A stretch of 64,000 nucleotides of DNA from Planctomycetota bacterium (GTDB taxonomy: Bacteria; Planctomycetota; Phycisphaerae; Sedimentisphaerales; Anaerobacaceae). This document shows positions 9,888 to 18,433 of this stretch, piece by piece (positions within the stretch are counted from its first letter, which is position 1; each line of letters opens with the position of its first letter). A program made the translations under genes and the position numbers. The stretch spans positions 1 to 64,000 of the forward strand of contig JAMCWO010000369.1 of NCBI GenBank assembly GCA_023481165.1, given 5' to 3'. The notes beneath the pieces were generated by a model. It saw only the letters and a program-made list of their open reading frames with translations, ran no database searches and was not told where the DNA came from.

Positions 9888-10220
9888 TTACTCTGCCAGC
9901 AACTTCTGCACGAACGATTTCAGTTGTGGCAGATTGCTGTGGCAGGTATCCCAGACCACCTTGAGGTTCACACCGAAGTACTGGTGAATCAGGACATTTC
10001 TCATCGCCGTCATTCTGCGCCAGGGGATGTCAGGGTGCGCCTCGATGAAAGGAGTTGACAGGTTCCTCGCGGCCTCACCGATGATTTCCAACTCTCGGAC
10101 AACACTGTCGATCATCATGTCATTCTGAGAGAAGGCCTCGTAGTCGGTGCCGGTAAGATAGCGTTCGATCTTCTCGATCGCTTCGAGCATGTGGCGGAGG
10201 TACACCAAGTCATGCTTCAT
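9888..10220 (-). CDS. hepT: HepT-like toxin (DUF86)
   Basis: The product has 110 residues and is all helical. It carries the RX4HXY motif of HEPN/HepT proteins as RNVLIHQY at residues about 78-85. In characterised pairs HepT is an RNase-type toxin silenced by its partner MntA, which AMPylates a tyrosine of this motif. The gene overlaps the mntA-like gene by 11 bases and lies downstream of it, the usual tight coupling of the pair. The start is the ATG at 10220. Function as a toxin is inferred from family and context. Confidence 0.88.
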   Translation of the reverse strand: MKHDLVYLRHMLEAIEKIERYLTGTDYEAFSQNDMMIDSVVRELEIIGEAARNLSTPFIEAHPDIPWRRMTAMRNVLIHQYFGVNLKVVWDTCHSNLPQLKSFVQKLLAE

Positions 10221-10515
10221 AGATGGGTTCCGCCTGCTTCAGCACATCGTCGCGGAAATACTTGCTGAGGGCCTGCGGTGTGAGCAGGTCCACAGGTTTG
10301 CCGAGTGCCTCCGAGAACTGCTCCTGGATCTCGATGAACTCGAATAAGCCGATGGTTGCATCCGGGGCAAAGTCGATCAGCACGTCCACGTCGCTGTCGT
10401 CCCTGGCCGTGCCGTGAAGGTGGGAGCCGAACAAGGCGACAGACCGAATACTCGTGCAATAGGGACTACTCTGGATGGCGCTGAGCAGCCTGGTTTTCAG
10501 TTCTTGTTTTCCCAT
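10210..10515 (-). CDS. mntA: MntA-like minimal nucleotidyltransferase antitoxin
   Basis: The product has 101 residues with the nucleotidyltransferase signature GSX10DXD (GSHLHGTARDDSDVD, residues about 30-44) and the third acidic position in the strand PVDLLT. Minimal nucleotidyltransferases of this type neutralise HepT by transferring AMP to it. It is the first gene of the minus-strand cluster MntA-HepT-HNH-glycosidase. The neighbouring 100 bases upstream contain no repeat, so the promoter probably lies there, but I cannot point to clear hexamers. Confidence 0.9.
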   Translation of the reverse strand: MGKQELKTRLLSAIQSSPYCTSIRSVALFGSHLHGTARDDSDVDVLIDFAPDATIGLFEFIEIQEQFSEALGKPVDLLTPQALSKYFRDDVLKQAEPIYEA

Positions 10516-10618
10516 AATTCCAGTATACGGCCTTCCATTTATCTCGTCAATTCCCTGTGGTGATTAGGAGCCGGTCCGCGTGTTCGCCAATTGTACTGGT
10601 GAGTTGTTCGACGCAGCC

Positions 10619-11644
10619 CTATGCGGCTTCGGAGGGGCGGACGTCGATTTCGAGTTGCTTGCCCAGGCGGAGGATGGTGACTTTTACCGGCTTGCCGGCC
10701 GGCCATTCGGTGAGGAAGCGGTAGATATCGTCCATGGTTGCCACGTCGCGATCGCCGATCCGGATCAACAGGTCTCCGGTCTGCAATCCTGCTTGGTGCG
10801 CCGGTCCGCCTTGTGTCACCTCGAGAATGACCACTGTATGCTCGGTGGACAGATTCAGGGTTCGTACCGTGCGACGATTCAGTTGGCGAGGGGCACCTGC
10901 GATACCCAGAAAGCTGCGGGTCACTCGGCCTTGCGTCATGAGCTTGGACAAGACCCAGCTTGCGGTGTTCGACGGGATCGAGAACCCAATGCCCTGGGCG
11001 GCGGCGATGATCGCGGTATTGATCCCGACCACTTGGCCACGGGTGTTGACGAGCGGACCGCCGGAGTTGCCGGGATTGAGCGGGGCGGTGTGCTGGATGA
11101 TGTTCTCGATCAATCTGCCGCTGATACTCCGGATTGCACGACCCAGGGAACTGACCACGCCCGTTGAGACGGTGGACTCCAAGCCGAGAGGATTGCCGAC
11201 GGCGATTACCAGTTGGCCCACCTGGAGGGCGTTCGAGTCTCCGATCTCCAGGTAGGGCAGACCTGCGGCGAGGACCTTCAGCACGGCCAAATCTGTGGGC
11301 GGATCCTCGCCAACGGTCTCGGCGGACCGCACGGACCCATCCGTGAAATGCACGGCCACCTCCCGGGCATTGTGGACGACGTGGCTGTTGGTCAGGATGT
11401 ATCCGTCGGGAGCGATCACAGCCCCGGAACCGCTGCCCTGCTGCTCGAAGGACCGCCCGCTGTCGCGAAAGGTCAGTCGGCTGGCGATGGCGACCACCGC
11501 CGGAGCGACAGACTCTACGACGTGGACGACGGCGTTGGACCAGGACTCCAGGACCTCGACCTTGGAGGCTGCCTCATCGTGGACCTTGCAGCGGGTCGAA
11601 GGTTCCTCCCTCGGTTGTTTGTTGCTATTCTCAGCCTCTTCCAT
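10619..11644 (-). CDS. HtrA/DegP-type trypsin-like protease with PDZ domain
   Basis: The product has 341 residues. The chymotrypsin-fold domain (about 45-230) has the catalytic triad His88 (TNSHVV), Asp118 (PTDLAVL) and Ser194 (NPGNSGGPL). A single PDZ domain fills residues 240-335 (GPAHQAGLQTGDLLIRIGD). Family members degrade or refold damaged envelope proteins. No signal peptide or membrane segment is visible: the first 45 residues are acidic and polar, so this copy may be cytoplasmic or may have lost its export signal. It is downstream of uvrC on the same strand, with a palindromic repeat between them. Confidence 0.92.
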   Translation of the reverse strand: MEEAENSNKQPREEPSTRCKVHDEAASKVEVLESWSNAVVHVVESVAPAVVAIASRLTFRDSGRSFEQQGSGSGAVIAPDGYILTNSHVVHNAREVAVHFTDGSVRSAETVGEDPPTDLAVLKVLAAGLPYLEIGDSNALQVGQLVIAVGNPLGLESTVSTGVVSSLGRAIRSISGRLIENIIQHTAPLNPGNSGGPLVNTRGQVVGINTAIIAAAQGIGFSIPSNTASWVLSKLMTQGRVTRSFLGIAGAPRQLNRRTVRTLNLSTEHTVVILEVTQGGPAHQAGLQTGDLLIRIGDRDVATMDDIYRFLTEWPAGKPVKVTILRLGKQLEIDVRPSEAA

Positions 11645-11660
11645 GAGCGCCCTCCCAAGA

Positions 11661-11749
11661 GGATTGATGAAGGACTATTGATAATTGATTATTGGAGGCG
11701 GACTTTGCGCTCCTTTCAATCATCCTTCATCAATCATCAATAATCAATT
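11661..11749. repeat. AT-rich inverted repeat between htrA-like gene and uvrC
   Basis: An AT-rich block stands out from the GC-rich background. The left half reads GGATTGATGAAGGACTATTG and ATTGATTATTGG; the right half contains CCTTCATCAATCATCAATAA and TAATCAATTC, the complementary words in inverted orientation. It ends 6 bases before the uvrC stop codon. Confidence 0.7.
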
Positions 11750-11754
11750 CCTCA

Positions 11755-13128
11755 TCAGCCTTCATTCAGCATCTTCTTGCTGCGCAAGATATGGTGGTAG
11801 TGTTGGGCGAAGCGGTGGGCCTCATCCCGAACGTACTGCAACAGCTTGCGGACGGGGGAGTGGGCCCCGAGCTTCAAGGGCTGCGTGCTGCCCTGGAGGT
11901 AAATGTCTTCCTCCCGCTTGGCGATGGAGGCCATCTTCGTGTGCGGCATCTCCACCGGCTCGCCCGAAGCCACGGCGTCGACAATCATTCCCTTGAGCGC
12001 GGCCTCGGCGGCGTGCAGATGGCCCAAGCCGCCGTCGATGAGGATCAGGTCGGGCCAGAGCTCTTCGCCCCGCAGGGCGTACTTATAGCGTCGCCGGACG
12101 ACCTCGGCGATCATCGCGTAATCGTCGATACCTTTGACGGTCTTGATCTTGAAGCGCCGGTAGCCGTTCTTGAAGGGCCGGCCGTCGATGAACTTGACCA
12201 GGGAGCCCACCGCCTCCGCGCCGCTGATATTGGCAATGTCGATCCCCTCGATAATGCGGACCTGATTGGGCAGTTGGAGGATATCGCGCAGCTTGACCAG
12301 CGCCTCGGTCGGGTCGGAGGCGAACGCCTCCGGCTGGACGTGCTCGTTCACCGAGCCGCGCGAATCCAGGCTCTCGATCAGGCGGATGCGGTCGCGGAGC
12401 ATTCCGGCCTCTTCGTACCGCAGGCTCTTCGCGGCCTCGTCCATCTGCTGCTGCAGCTCGCGCAGGATCGTTGAGCGTTTCGACCGCAGGAAGCGGACGA
12501 AATCCTTGATGATCTTGTGGTACTGGTCCTTCTCGATCCGGGCGCCGCAGGGGGCGGTGCACTGGTGGATATTGTGCAGCAGGCAGGGCCGGAAGAACCG
12601 GCGATTCGGGTCATCCTTGCGAATGTCCAGATTGCAGGTGCGGAACTTGAAGATCTTCTGCAATTCCACCAGCACGCCCCGCAGATCGCTGACGTTCGTA
12701 AAGGGGCCGAAAAGGAGCGTTCCCCTCTCGTGGGGCTTACGGGTGATGTAGACGCCCGGGAAATCCTCGCGGATCGTGATTTCCAGGTACGGGAAGGTCT
12801 TGTCGTCCATCAGGTCCATGTTGTAGAGCGGACGGACGTCCTTGATCAGCCGGGCCTCCTTGAGCATCGCATCGACTTCGCTCTCGGCCTCCAGGTAATC
12901 GACATGATCGACCTTGTTGACCATCTCGACGATGTGCGGCCCGCGCGAGGCCTCCAAGTTGCTGCTCGGCTGGAAATAGCTCGATACCCGCGAGCGGAGG
13001 TTCTTCGCCTTGCCGATGTAGAGGACGATATCATCGGTGTCCTTCATGAAGTACAGGCCGGGACCGGTCGGGAACTCCTTGATCCGCTCCCGGATCTTCT
13101 CCAATCGGTTGTTGTCGTTGCTGCTCAT
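11755..13128 (-). CDS. uvrC: Excinuclease ABC subunit C, short form
   Basis: UvrC makes the dual incisions in nucleotide excision repair. From the ATG at 13128 the product has 457 residues. A GIY-YIG domain comes first (GPGLYF, VLYIGKAKNLRSRV), then a Cys cluster (CLLHNIHQCTAPC), a UVR helix (about 200-235) and the RNase-H-like C-terminal nuclease region (DLILIDGGLGHLHAA, LLQYVRDEAHRFA). It stops at RSKKMLNEG, where typical UvrC proteins of about 600 residues continue into a helix-hairpin-helix DNA-binding domain. That domain is missing. The longer track start at 13338 adds 70 residues with no homology to UvrC and is rejected. Confidence 0.93.
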   Translation of the reverse strand: MSSNDNNRLEKIRERIKEFPTGPGLYFMKDTDDIVLYIGKAKNLRSRVSSYFQPSSNLEASRGPHIVEMVNKVDHVDYLEAESEVDAMLKEARLIKDVRPLYNMDLMDDKTFPYLEITIREDFPGVYITRKPHERGTLLFGPFTNVSDLRGVLVELQKIFKFRTCNLDIRKDDPNRRFFRPCLLHNIHQCTAPCGARIEKDQYHKIIKDFVRFLRSKRSTILRELQQQMDEAAKSLRYEEAGMLRDRIRLIESLDSRGSVNEHVQPEAFASDPTEALVKLRDILQLPNQVRIIEGIDIANISGAEAVGSLVKFIDGRPFKNGYRRFKIKTVKGIDDYAMIAEVVRRRYKYALRGEELWPDLILIDGGLGHLHAAEAALKGMIVDAVASGEPVEMPHTKMASIAKREEDIYLQGSTQPLKLGAHSPVRKLLQYVRDEAHRFAQHYHHILRSKKMLNEG

Positions 13129-13795
13129 TACCTGACTTTCGTGCCTGCGTCCGGAGAACACTTCGTCGCGGCTGGAATCGGCCATCCGAAAACTGCCGTC
13201 GCCAAAGAACAGGAATATAATATCGTCCGGATCGCCTGCACTCATTCCAATTGCGGATCGAATCCATTCGTATACCCCATCATCCGCAAGTGCTACTACG
13301 CCGAAGTCCGCAAAAAGGGTCGAATTCCAGCCCACCAATTCGCTTCCTCCACTGGGCAGCGACCCGTCGTCAACGCCGCGCCGAGACGAGATCGAATTGC
13401 GTTCGTCGCTTTGCGGGTACCGACGGGGAGCTTGGCCGCTCAGGCGTAAGATTAGTCTGTGGCACGGGGACCCATCTCACTGCGAGAGTAGCGAGGCGAT
13501 CTCTCATGCGGGGCATTGAGGTTGCTTCGTGGCCGCGTTCCTCGCAAAGAGAGGAGTACGACTTGCCAGACAGCCTCATGCTGATCCTGAGACGATTGCC
13601 CGATGGTCTTGCCCTTGCCGGTACGTGTGGTAAACTGCTCATGCTGGCTCGGAGGATAGGGCAACGCTGGCGAGCGACCTGAGCGCCGAAGCCGGTGGTA
13701 TACGACGGGGAGAGCCTGGCCCCGCGCCGGGCCTCCCTTTCTCCCCGTTGGTATCCGCAATGCGATAAACGCAATCCTCTTCCTGTGTTACATCT
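13129..13795. other. Intergenic region upstream of uvrC and dinB
   Basis: This 667-base gap lies between divergent repair genes uvrC and dinB. It contains a degenerate copy of the CATTGCGAG-type repeat near 13480-13560 (words GATCTCTCATGC, GAGGTTGCTTCG). I found no convincing small gene, no LexA-type box that I could recognise and no standard small RNA signature. Confidence 0.5.
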
Positions 13796-14983
13796 ATGGT
13801 TGCTCGCCAGATCATCCATGTGGATATGGACGCCTTTTATGCGTCCGTGGAGCAACGGGACCGACCGGAACTGAAGGGCAAGGCGGTCATCGTCGGGGGC
13901 GATGCGAAGAGCCGGGGCGTGGTCTCCGCCGCCTCGTACGAGGCCCGCAAGTTCGGCGTGCACAGCGCCATGCCGATGGCTCAGGCGGTTCGTCTATGCC
14001 CCCAGGGTATCGTTCTGCCCGTTCGCATGGGCCGGTATGCCGAGGTTTCGCATGTCATCCAGTCCATCGTTGAGCAGTACACACCTTTGGTGGAGCCGAT
14101 CTCGCTCGATGAAGCGTTTCTTGACGTGACTGCTAGCACAAACCTGTTCGGACCCGCCGAGCAGATCGGCCGCCGGATCAAAGAGCAAATTCGGGAGCAG
14201 ACCCAACTGACCGCCTCCGTCGGCGTGGCCCCGAACAAGTTTCTTGCCAAGCTGGCCTCGGACCTGAAAAAGCCCGATGGTTTTGTCGTCGTCACCGAGC
14301 AGAGCAAGCAGGAGATCCTCGATCCGCTCCCCGTCGGCAAGATTTGGGGTGTGGGCAAGGTCACGGAGGCAACGCTGCAATCCTACGGTATCCGCACCAT
14401 TGCCCAGCTTCGCGCCAGCACGTGCGAGGAACTCCAGTCCATCGTGGGCAACGCCGCGGAGGAACTGCTGCGGCTCGCTCGTGGTGAGGACGACCGGCCG
14501 GTCGAGCCGGACCGGGAGCGCAAGAGCCTCTCCAGTGAGCAGACCTTCGCGACGGATATCCGCGATGAGTCAATCCTGATGAGTGTTCTCTTGGAGGAGG
14601 TCGAGGAGGTCGCCGAACGCCTGCGTCGCCATCAGATCAAGGCGAGGACGATCACGCTCAAGCTGCGTTACGGCGACTTCCGCACAGTGACGCGCAGCGA
14701 GACCCTGCGTGAAGCGACAAACCTGACGAAGCCCCTGTGGGAGACTGCCGGGCAGGTGTTTCGCAAATGGCAAGCTCGCTCGGGTGGGGCCCTGCGTCTG
14801 CTCGGCTTCGGCGCCTCCGGTCTGGAGCCGGAGCACGCCGGACAGCAACTACTCTTCCGTGACCCCGACCAGGAGAAGCTCAAGCGACTCGACCAAATCG
14901 TAGACAAAATCCGCGACCGCTACGGCCGACGCGCTGTCCACCGGGGCGGATCGACGCCAGAGAATCCCGGCACGATCACCTGA
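13796..14983 (+). CDS. dinB: DNA polymerase IV (Y-family)
   Basis: This translesion polymerase has 395 residues. The palm contains HVDMDAFYASVE at the N-terminus and the catalytic SLDEAFLDVT near residue 101-110. The finger region YEARKFGVHSAMP follows the usual order, and the thumb helix-hairpin-helix (GVGKVTEATLQSYGI) and little-finger domain are present. The protein ends RGGSTPENPGTIT without a recognisable beta-clamp-binding pentapeptide; an internal QLLF (about 358) could serve. The ATG has no clear Shine-Dalgarno sequence. It is divergent from uvrC, so both repair genes could share damage control, but no operator is seen. Confidence 0.95.
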   Translation: MVARQIIHVDMDAFYASVEQRDRPELKGKAVIVGGDAKSRGVVSAASYEARKFGVHSAMPMAQAVRLCPQGIVLPVRMGRYAEVSHVIQSIVEQYTPLVEPISLDEAFLDVTASTNLFGPAEQIGRRIKEQIREQTQLTASVGVAPNKFLAKLASDLKKPDGFVVVTEQSKQEILDPLPVGKIWGVGKVTEATLQSYGIRTIAQLRASTCEELQSIVGNAAEELLRLARGEDDRPVEPDRERKSLSSEQTFATDIRDESILMSVLLEEVEEVAERLRRHQIKARTITLKLRYGDFRTVTRSETLREATNLTKPLWETAGQVFRKWQARSGGALRLLGFGASGLEPEHAGQQLLFRDPDQEKLKRLDQIVDKIRDRYGRRAVHRGGSTPENPGTIT

Positions 14984-15071
14984 ATTCATTTCTCCGGTTT
15001 CTTTGTCTTGACCTTCCATCGCACATTCAACAGAGTATCCGCATCGAAGTAGAACTACAGGAGCAGAATGC

Positions 15072-15392
15072 ATGAAACTTGGCATCGTCATCACTCAGAT
15101 CAATCCGGAAAGCGTCTTCAACGCACTGCGGCTGGCGCTCTACAGCCTGCAGCAAGGCGACGAGGTACGCATCTTCTTATCGGGTCAGGGCGTGGAAATC
15201 GACCGGATCGCAGACCCGAAATTCGATGTAAAAGGCCAGGCCCGGAAGGTTCTGAATGCGGGGGGTCGATTCCTGGCCTGCGGGACTTGTCTGAAGCTAC
15301 GCCAGTCCGAGGGATCGGAGATCTGTCCGCTCTCGACCCTCAAAGATCTGCACGAGATCGTGCGCGATTCGGACAAGGTGCTGACCTTCTGA
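15072..15392 (+). CDS. DsrE/DsrF-like small protein
   Basis: The product has 106 residues with the DsrE alpha/beta layout: KLGIVITQINPESVFNALRLALYSLQQGDEVRIFLSGQGVE at the N-terminus, then FDVKGQ and a cysteine pair LACGTCLKL (about 70-75). Family members carry persulfide sulfur or act in thiol relay. A third Cys lies at EICPLSTL. AGGAG is 8 bases upstream of the ATG at 15072. The following methyltransferase starts 15 bases after the stop, so the two form an operon. The exact sulfur acceptor is unknown. Confidence 0.85.
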   Translation: MKLGIVITQINPESVFNALRLALYSLQQGDEVRIFLSGQGVEIDRIADPKFDVKGQARKVLNAGGRFLACGTCLKLRQSEGSEICPLSTLKDLHEIVRDSDKVLTF

Positions 15393-15407
15393 TCGCTGGG
15401 AGTCTCG

Positions 15408-15998
15408 ATGAAGCTCCGTGAAAGCGGCATGCCCGAAGAGGAATATTGGGAGAGTTTGTTCGACGCTGAGTTGATCCTCGACCGATTGGGCATCGACGCG
15501 ACGGTGCGCGATGTGGCCGAGTTGGGCTGCGGGTACGGTACCTTCACCTTGCCGGTGGCCGGGCGCATCCGCGGCGTGATCGAGGCATACGACATCGAGC
15601 CGGCCATGGTGGAGCGGACGATCCGGCGGGCGCGGGAGGCCGGGCTGGACAACGTACGGGCCGAGGTACGCGATGTGCTGGCCGAAGGCTTCGGGAGCGA
15701 ACCGCGAACCAAGGACGCCTGCCTGCTTTTCAATATTCTGCACGGCGAGGAGCCCGAGCGCCTGCTCGCCCATGCGGCGCGCGCCGTCCACCCGGGCGGT
15801 CGCGTGCTGGTGATTCACTGGCGCTATGATCCGACTACGCCTCGTGGCCCGAGCCTGGAGATCCGCCCCCGGCCCGAGCAGATTATCGAATGGGCGCGAA
15901 GGACCAACATGTTACGGTTTGTCGCACCGGTGGTGGACCTGCCGCCGTGGCACTATGGACTTCGGTTCACCGGGCTTCAGGCGAACGACAGGCCCTGA
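15408..15998 (+). CDS. Class I SAM-dependent methyltransferase
   Basis: The product has 196 residues. Motif I is VAELGCGYGTFTLP (about 38-50), followed by the acidic residue in AYDIEPAMVERT, motif III-like DACLLFNILHGEEPERLL and a post-motif strand GGRVLVIHWRYD. Substrate specificity cannot be read. GGGAG lies 5 bases upstream of the ATG. The gene ends inside the 3-prime end of the convergent TIM-barrel gene with a 22-base tail-to-tail overlap, so any terminator must lie within coding sequence. Confidence 0.9.
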   Translation: MKLRESGMPEEEYWESLFDAELILDRLGIDATVRDVAELGCGYGTFTLPVAGRIRGVIEAYDIEPAMVERTIRRAREAGLDNVRAEVRDVLAEGFGSEPRTKDACLLFNILHGEEPERLLAHAARAVHPGGRVLVIHWRYDPTTPRGPSLEIRPRPEQIIEWARRTNMLRFVAPVVDLPPWHYGLRFTGLQANDRP

Positions 15999-16948
15999 TC
16001 CTTTGCCACACTGCGGATGTAGGCGGCGGCCTGGTCATAGTCTTCGGCCTTCGACAGGTGCTCCAGCATCAGGGGGACGCCGGGGTACTTGCTCAGTTCC
16101 TTCAGGAACGTGGTATAGTCGAGGCCGCCGGTGCCGGCACGGACTTCGTCGAGATGCGTTGTCAACTTTTCTTGCAGGAGGATGTCCTTGGCGTGGCAGC
16201 TCTTGATGTAGGGGCCGAGCTTCTCAAAGCACTCGCGGATCAGGGCGCCGCTGCCGTAGTAACGCTGGGGGCTGCAGACGAGGTTTACCGGGTCCATGTG
16301 CACGCCGAACTGCTTGCGGTCGATGGCCTGGAACAGACGCAGGTAGGAGTCGGGCGAGTCCGGGTAGGCCCAGGGCATCGTCTCCAGGGCGAAGAAGGTT
16401 CGCGTCGGCTTGACGGCGTCAATGATTGAGCGGGTGGTCTCGACGATCATGTCGAAGGTTTCCTGGGTGAAGTTCCTGGGGGAGGGGCCGTCCCACAGAT
16501 CGCCGCGGGAGCCGGAGATGTTGACGCAGCAGCGGGCACCGATGCGATCCGCCAGGGTCAGTTGCTGGCGGCACTTCTCCAGAGCGGCCTTGCGCTCCGC
16601 TTCCTTGGGGCTGATCGGATTGCTCCAGGCCCCGGTCTCGGCGATGATGATGCCGGCCTTTTTCGCGGCGTCCTCGTAGGCCTTAACTTCGGCGTCGCTC
16701 GCTTTGACGCCGACGGGACAGTACGCCGCGGAATAGCCGAGCTTCTTGAGGGCCGCGACCCAGCCCTCGGGGTCCCTGTACTTTTCGAAGACCGGGCCGC
16801 CCAGGTGGATCGGAGCGGGCGATTTCGGATTGCGGATTGCGGATTGCGGATTGGTGGCGCGGGCCTTGGTCCATCCGCCGGAAATGGCCGCTGCAGCAAC
16901 GAAAGATCTCTTCAAGAGGCTCCGCCGGGACGTGGGATTGCTGCTCAT
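15977..16948 (-). CDS. Exported sugar-phosphate isomerase/epimerase-like TIM barrel
   Basis: The product has about 323 residues. The N-terminus SRRSLLKRSFVAAAAISGG is a Tat-type signal with twin arginines. The mature domain is a xylose-isomerase-like TIM barrel (AP endonuclease 2 fold) with metal-ligand candidates in FALETMPWAY, FGVHMDPVN, IKSCHAKD and LMLEHL. Exported members are common in planctomycete carbohydrate metabolism; the substrate is unknown. AGGAGG lies 8 bases upstream of the ATG at 16948, favouring it over the track start. Residues just after the signal (NPQSAIRNPKSP) are encoded by a tandem GGATTGC repeat and are probably a disordered spacer. Confidence 0.85.
   Translation of the reverse strand: MSSNPTSRRSLLKRSFVAAAAISGGWTKARATNPQSAIRNPKSPAPIHLGGPVFEKYRDPEGWVAALKKLGYSAAYCPVGVKASDAEVKAYEDAAKKAGIIIAETGAWSNPISPKEAERKAALEKCRQQLTLADRIGARCCVNISGSRGDLWDGPSPRNFTQETFDMIVETTRSIIDAVKPTRTFFALETMPWAYPDSPDSYLRLFQAIDRKQFGVHMDPVNLVCSPQRYYGSGALIRECFEKLGPYIKSCHAKDILLQEKLTTHLDEVRAGTGGLDYTTFLKELSKYPGVPLMLEHLSKAEDYDQAAAYIRSVAKDQGLSFA
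16826..16853. repeat. GGATTGC tandem repeat inside CDS
   Basis: Four consecutive copies of CGGATTG/CGGATTGC units lie in frame in the signal-proximal part of the TIM-barrel gene. A short inverted partner AATCCGCAATCCGCAATTCG lies at 17074-17093, 220 bases upstream of the gene, so the pair may form one dispersed element. Confidence 0.85.
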
Positions 16949-17110
16949 CGTTCTTACCTCCTTCAGACCAGCCAATGTCTCCTGTCTTCAACGTCGGGAC
17001 CCACTCTAACTCAGAGATGATCGTCGTGCAAGGGCGACGACAGGGGATCTTGGCTTGAAGAGGACCGCCGCGGCTAATCCGCAATCCGCAATTCGGGCGT
17101 CCCGCCGGGC

Positions 17111-18334
17111 TCACTGCCACGCATGGAACGCAACGCCCTCGAACGTGTAGACGTTCGAGTATCGGTTGATGAGCTTGTCCCTTTCGGCCGGATCGATGGT
17201 ATAGAAATGCGTGTTGTCGGACGTCTTGTAGAAGCGGTAGACCGGGCTGGCTCCGGTGGGCGCGCTGTCCGGCGCGTAGGCATAGAACGCCACGCCCTCA
17301 TAGGTCCACACGTTGGAGTACTGGTTGATGAGCTTGTTCTTCTCTGCTTCCTGGATCGTGTAGAAATGGGCGCTGCCCGACCAGAACCGGTAGACCGGCA
17401 CGAGGGCCGGGTCATACGGTGTGCTCCACGCATAGAACCTGGGGCCTTCGAACGTCCAGACGTCGGAATAGTTGGCGATCAGCTTGTCTTTCTCGCCTTC
17501 CGTGATCGTGTAGAAATGCCGGCCGGTCGCCGGGGAGTAAAACCGATAGACGCTGCTGGTCACCACGTCAAAAGGCTGCAACAGCGTGACGTTCTTGCTC
17601 ACATCGAAGGGAATCCCATCCGGGTTCGTGATCGAGTAGAAGCTCTCGAACGCCAGCTCCGTGTCGTAGTGGCCTTCCTTCAGGCCGAAGGGGCTGGACT
17701 CGGTGTCATTGATCCCGTACACCTCCGAGATGATGTACTCACCGCTGTTCTCATCCTGCACGGTGAGATAAACGTCGCCGACGTTCGGATCGACGACGGG
17801 GTCCCACTCGAACGGTACCGGCGAGGCGACCGAGCCATCATGCGGCGGCCACAGAAGGTGCGGGATCTGAGTCGGGGCAGGGAGCGCCTGGTCCGTGCCG
17901 GGGATGGCGTACCAGACGGTCGTGGGCTCCTGGGACCCATCGGTGTAGTGGAGGACGATGGTGTAGTCGCCGTCGCCGTAATTATGGAGGGTGGCCGGGT
18001 TCTCGAAGTAGCCCCAGTATTCCCAGACGTGGACATCGCCATCGACCCAGTGATACGTATCGACTTCCGCGGAAGTCGTCTGCTCGTCGGCCGGGATCAC
18101 GCCGTACTGACCCAGGGCGGCCATGAAGTCCACGTAGCTCACGCTCGCGTCCGTATCGACCTCGAGCATGAAATAGGCGAGGCCCGTGCTCAGGTTGGGG
18201 TCATCGCAGATCTGGCCTTGGACGATCCGGCCGCTGAACAGATGATCGGAGACGACCGCCCGACCGGGGCTCGACAAGCCCAGGGTGAGCCACAGGGACA
18301 ATACGATCACCGGCCATGAGAACATCGGTTTCAT
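17111..18334 (-). CDS. Secreted protein with C-terminal DUF5648 repeats
   Basis: The product has about 407 residues. The signal peptide is MFSWPVIVLSLWLTLGLSSPGRA. The middle (about 30-270) is beta-rich and unrecognised. The last 140 residues hold three tandem units of the DUF5648 pattern (VYRFYSPATGRHFYTIT, VYRFWSGSAHFYTIQ, VYRFYKTSDNTHFYTID), each ending EGVAFYA or similar. The next upstream gene has the same C-terminal module, so the two are functionally related, probably cell-surface or extracellular binding proteins. The ATG at 18334 is chosen because it begins the signal peptide; the TTG at 18418 in the track adds an unlikely leader. Confidence 0.8.
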   Translation of the reverse strand: MKPMFSWPVIVLSLWLTLGLSSPGRAVVSDHLFSGRIVQGQICDDPNLSTGLAYFMLEVDTDASVSYVDFMAALGQYGVIPADEQTTSAEVDTYHWVDGDVHVWEYWGYFENPATLHNYGDGDYTIVLHYTDGSQEPTTVWYAIPGTDQALPAPTQIPHLLWPPHDGSVASPVPFEWDPVVDPNVGDVYLTVQDENSGEYIISEVYGINDTESSPFGLKEGHYDTELAFESFYSITNPDGIPFDVSKNVTLLQPFDVVTSSVYRFYSPATGRHFYTITEGEKDKLIANYSDVWTFEGPRFYAWSTPYDPALVPVYRFWSGSAHFYTIQEAEKNKLINQYSNVWTYEGVAFYAYAPDSAPTGASPVYRFYKTSDNTHFYTIDPAERDKLINRYSNVYTFEGVAFHAWQ

Positions 18335-18433
18335 TGCAGTACCTACCCCACATCTTTCACAAGTACCTTCACCATTATAAGGCATTGTGGCAGGAGGAGG
18401 TAACGGATGCAATGACAATGTGCCCTAAGACCG

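Noticed and set aside
13129-13338. 70-residue extension of UvrC in the ORF track
   Set aside because: UvrC proteins begin just before the GIY-YIG domain; the extension has no similarity to UvrC and no ribosome site was seen.
13450-13795. Possible small stable RNA (SRP RNA, RNase P RNA or 6S RNA) upstream of dinB
   Set aside because: No diagnostic conserved segments of these RNAs were recognised; only a degenerate dispersed repeat is visible.
17123-18319. 398-residue plus-strand ORF opposite the DUF5648 protein, and likewise 19226-20302 opposite the RCC1 gene
   Set aside because: The minus-strand proteins show signal peptides and regular repeats; the plus-strand frames show only Arg/Gly/Asp-rich shadow composition.
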